Below, one piece after another: positions 5,915-6,196 of a DNA stretch of 6,196 nt (positions within the stretch are counted from its first letter, which is position 1; each line of letters begins with the position of its first letter). Below the pieces are notes generated by a model that saw only the letters and a list, made by a program, of their open reading frames with translations, did not search any database and had not been told where the DNA came from. The translations under genes and the position numbers were made by a program. This DNA is from Rhodoferax sp. (lineage in GTDB: Bacteria; Pseudomonadota; Gammaproteobacteria; Burkholderiales; Burkholderiaceae). The stretch spans positions 1 through 6,196 of the forward strand of contig JAQGNA010000574.1 in the NCBI GenBank assembly GCA_028292075.1, given 5' to 3'.

Positions 5915-6196
5915 GTTCGCATGGGTTCCGGCAGGCGGGAATGCGCCGGCCGGGAACGCATCATGACCGGAAGGCGCGCGGCGAGAGGCGCCGGCCCGAC
6001 TAACCCAGCCGTGCGCTCGGACATCGCCCGGCGGCCGAGGTTGGCGCCCCACTGCCGCGTGATCGTCCTACACCCAATGCCCAGTTCACCCGACAGTTAG
6101 GGCCGCATTTCACTCGTAAGCTCAAGGCAGCCAGAAAAACCATTCAGTGCCAGAGCCGCGGGACCGAAGACAACGGAACCAAGACGGACGACAGCC
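5915..6196. other. Non-coding flank upstream of the hydrolase gene, no gene seen
   Basis: No reading frame here shows a recognisable protein or normal codon bias. Bases 5920-6000 are very G+C-rich, with a 9-base direct repeat GCGCCGGCC (5943-5951 and 5988-5996) that may be only a compositional effect. Bases 6060-6196 are less G+C-rich and lack clear -35/-10 pairs. The stretch presumably holds the hydrolase promoter and perhaps the leader of a gene beyond the right edge; neither can be pinned down. Confidence 0.45.

Noticed and set aside
5943..5996. Direct repeat GCGCCGGCC upstream of the hydrolase as a regulator site
   Set aside because: Nine bases of pure G/C in a very G+C-rich stretch are easily explained by chance.
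5818..6024. A 68-codon minus-strand frame upstream of the hydrolase
   Set aside because: It overlaps the hydrolase start in another frame, is Arg/Pro-rich and has no supporting ribosome site.
1..6196. tRNA, rRNA, CRISPR array, insertion sequence or phage attachment site
   Set aside because: No cloverleaf-like segment, regularly spaced repeats, transposase or long terminal repeats were seen on either strand.

Overview
The window is G+C-rich (about two thirds by eye), with strong G/C third-position bias and long antisense shadow frames. It looks like a chromosomal segment of a proteobacterium. The protein styles (a two-domain KaiC-like ATPase beside a soluble hybrid kinase, a Tat-exported dienelactone hydrolase, a haem-oxygenase-like iron protein) fit Burkholderiales, for example Comamonadaceae. 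That placement is inference, because no rRNA or other marker gene is present.

Layout from left to right: (1) bases 1-1299, minus strand, the N-terminal 433 codons of an iron-containing redox enzyme of the haem-oxygenase-like diiron superfamily, cut by the window edge; (2) 1300-1534, non-coding, with a strong 9-bp inverted repeat (1394-1438) and a 17-bp palindrome (1341-1357); (3) about 1535-1909, minus strand, a stand-alone CheY-like receiver protein; (4) 1910-2000, a divergent control region with a perfect 6+2+6 dyad; (5) 2001-3446, plus strand, a 481-aa KaiC-like double-domain ATPase with a clear Shine-Dalgarno; (6) 3443-4984, plus strand, a 513-aa soluble hybrid histidine kinase overlapping the ATPase stop by 4 bases (GTGA); (7) a 31-bp convergent gap with a weak hairpin; (8) 5016-5903, minus strand, a YghX-type Tat-exported dienelactone hydrolase; (9) 5904-6196, no convincing gene.

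The coherent unit is genes 3, 5 and 6: a KaiC-like ATPase translationally coupled to a cytoplasmic hybrid kinase, with a divergent single-domain receiver. The kinase has a degenerate receiver domain at its N-terminus, a standard HisKA/HATPase core and an intact C-terminal receiver. KaiA and KaiB are not seen. The likely logic, which is inference, is that the ATP-driven state of the KaiC-like hexamer is read by the kinase and passed to its own receiver and/or the free receiver. The flanking redox enzyme and hydrolase have no obvious functional tie to this module.
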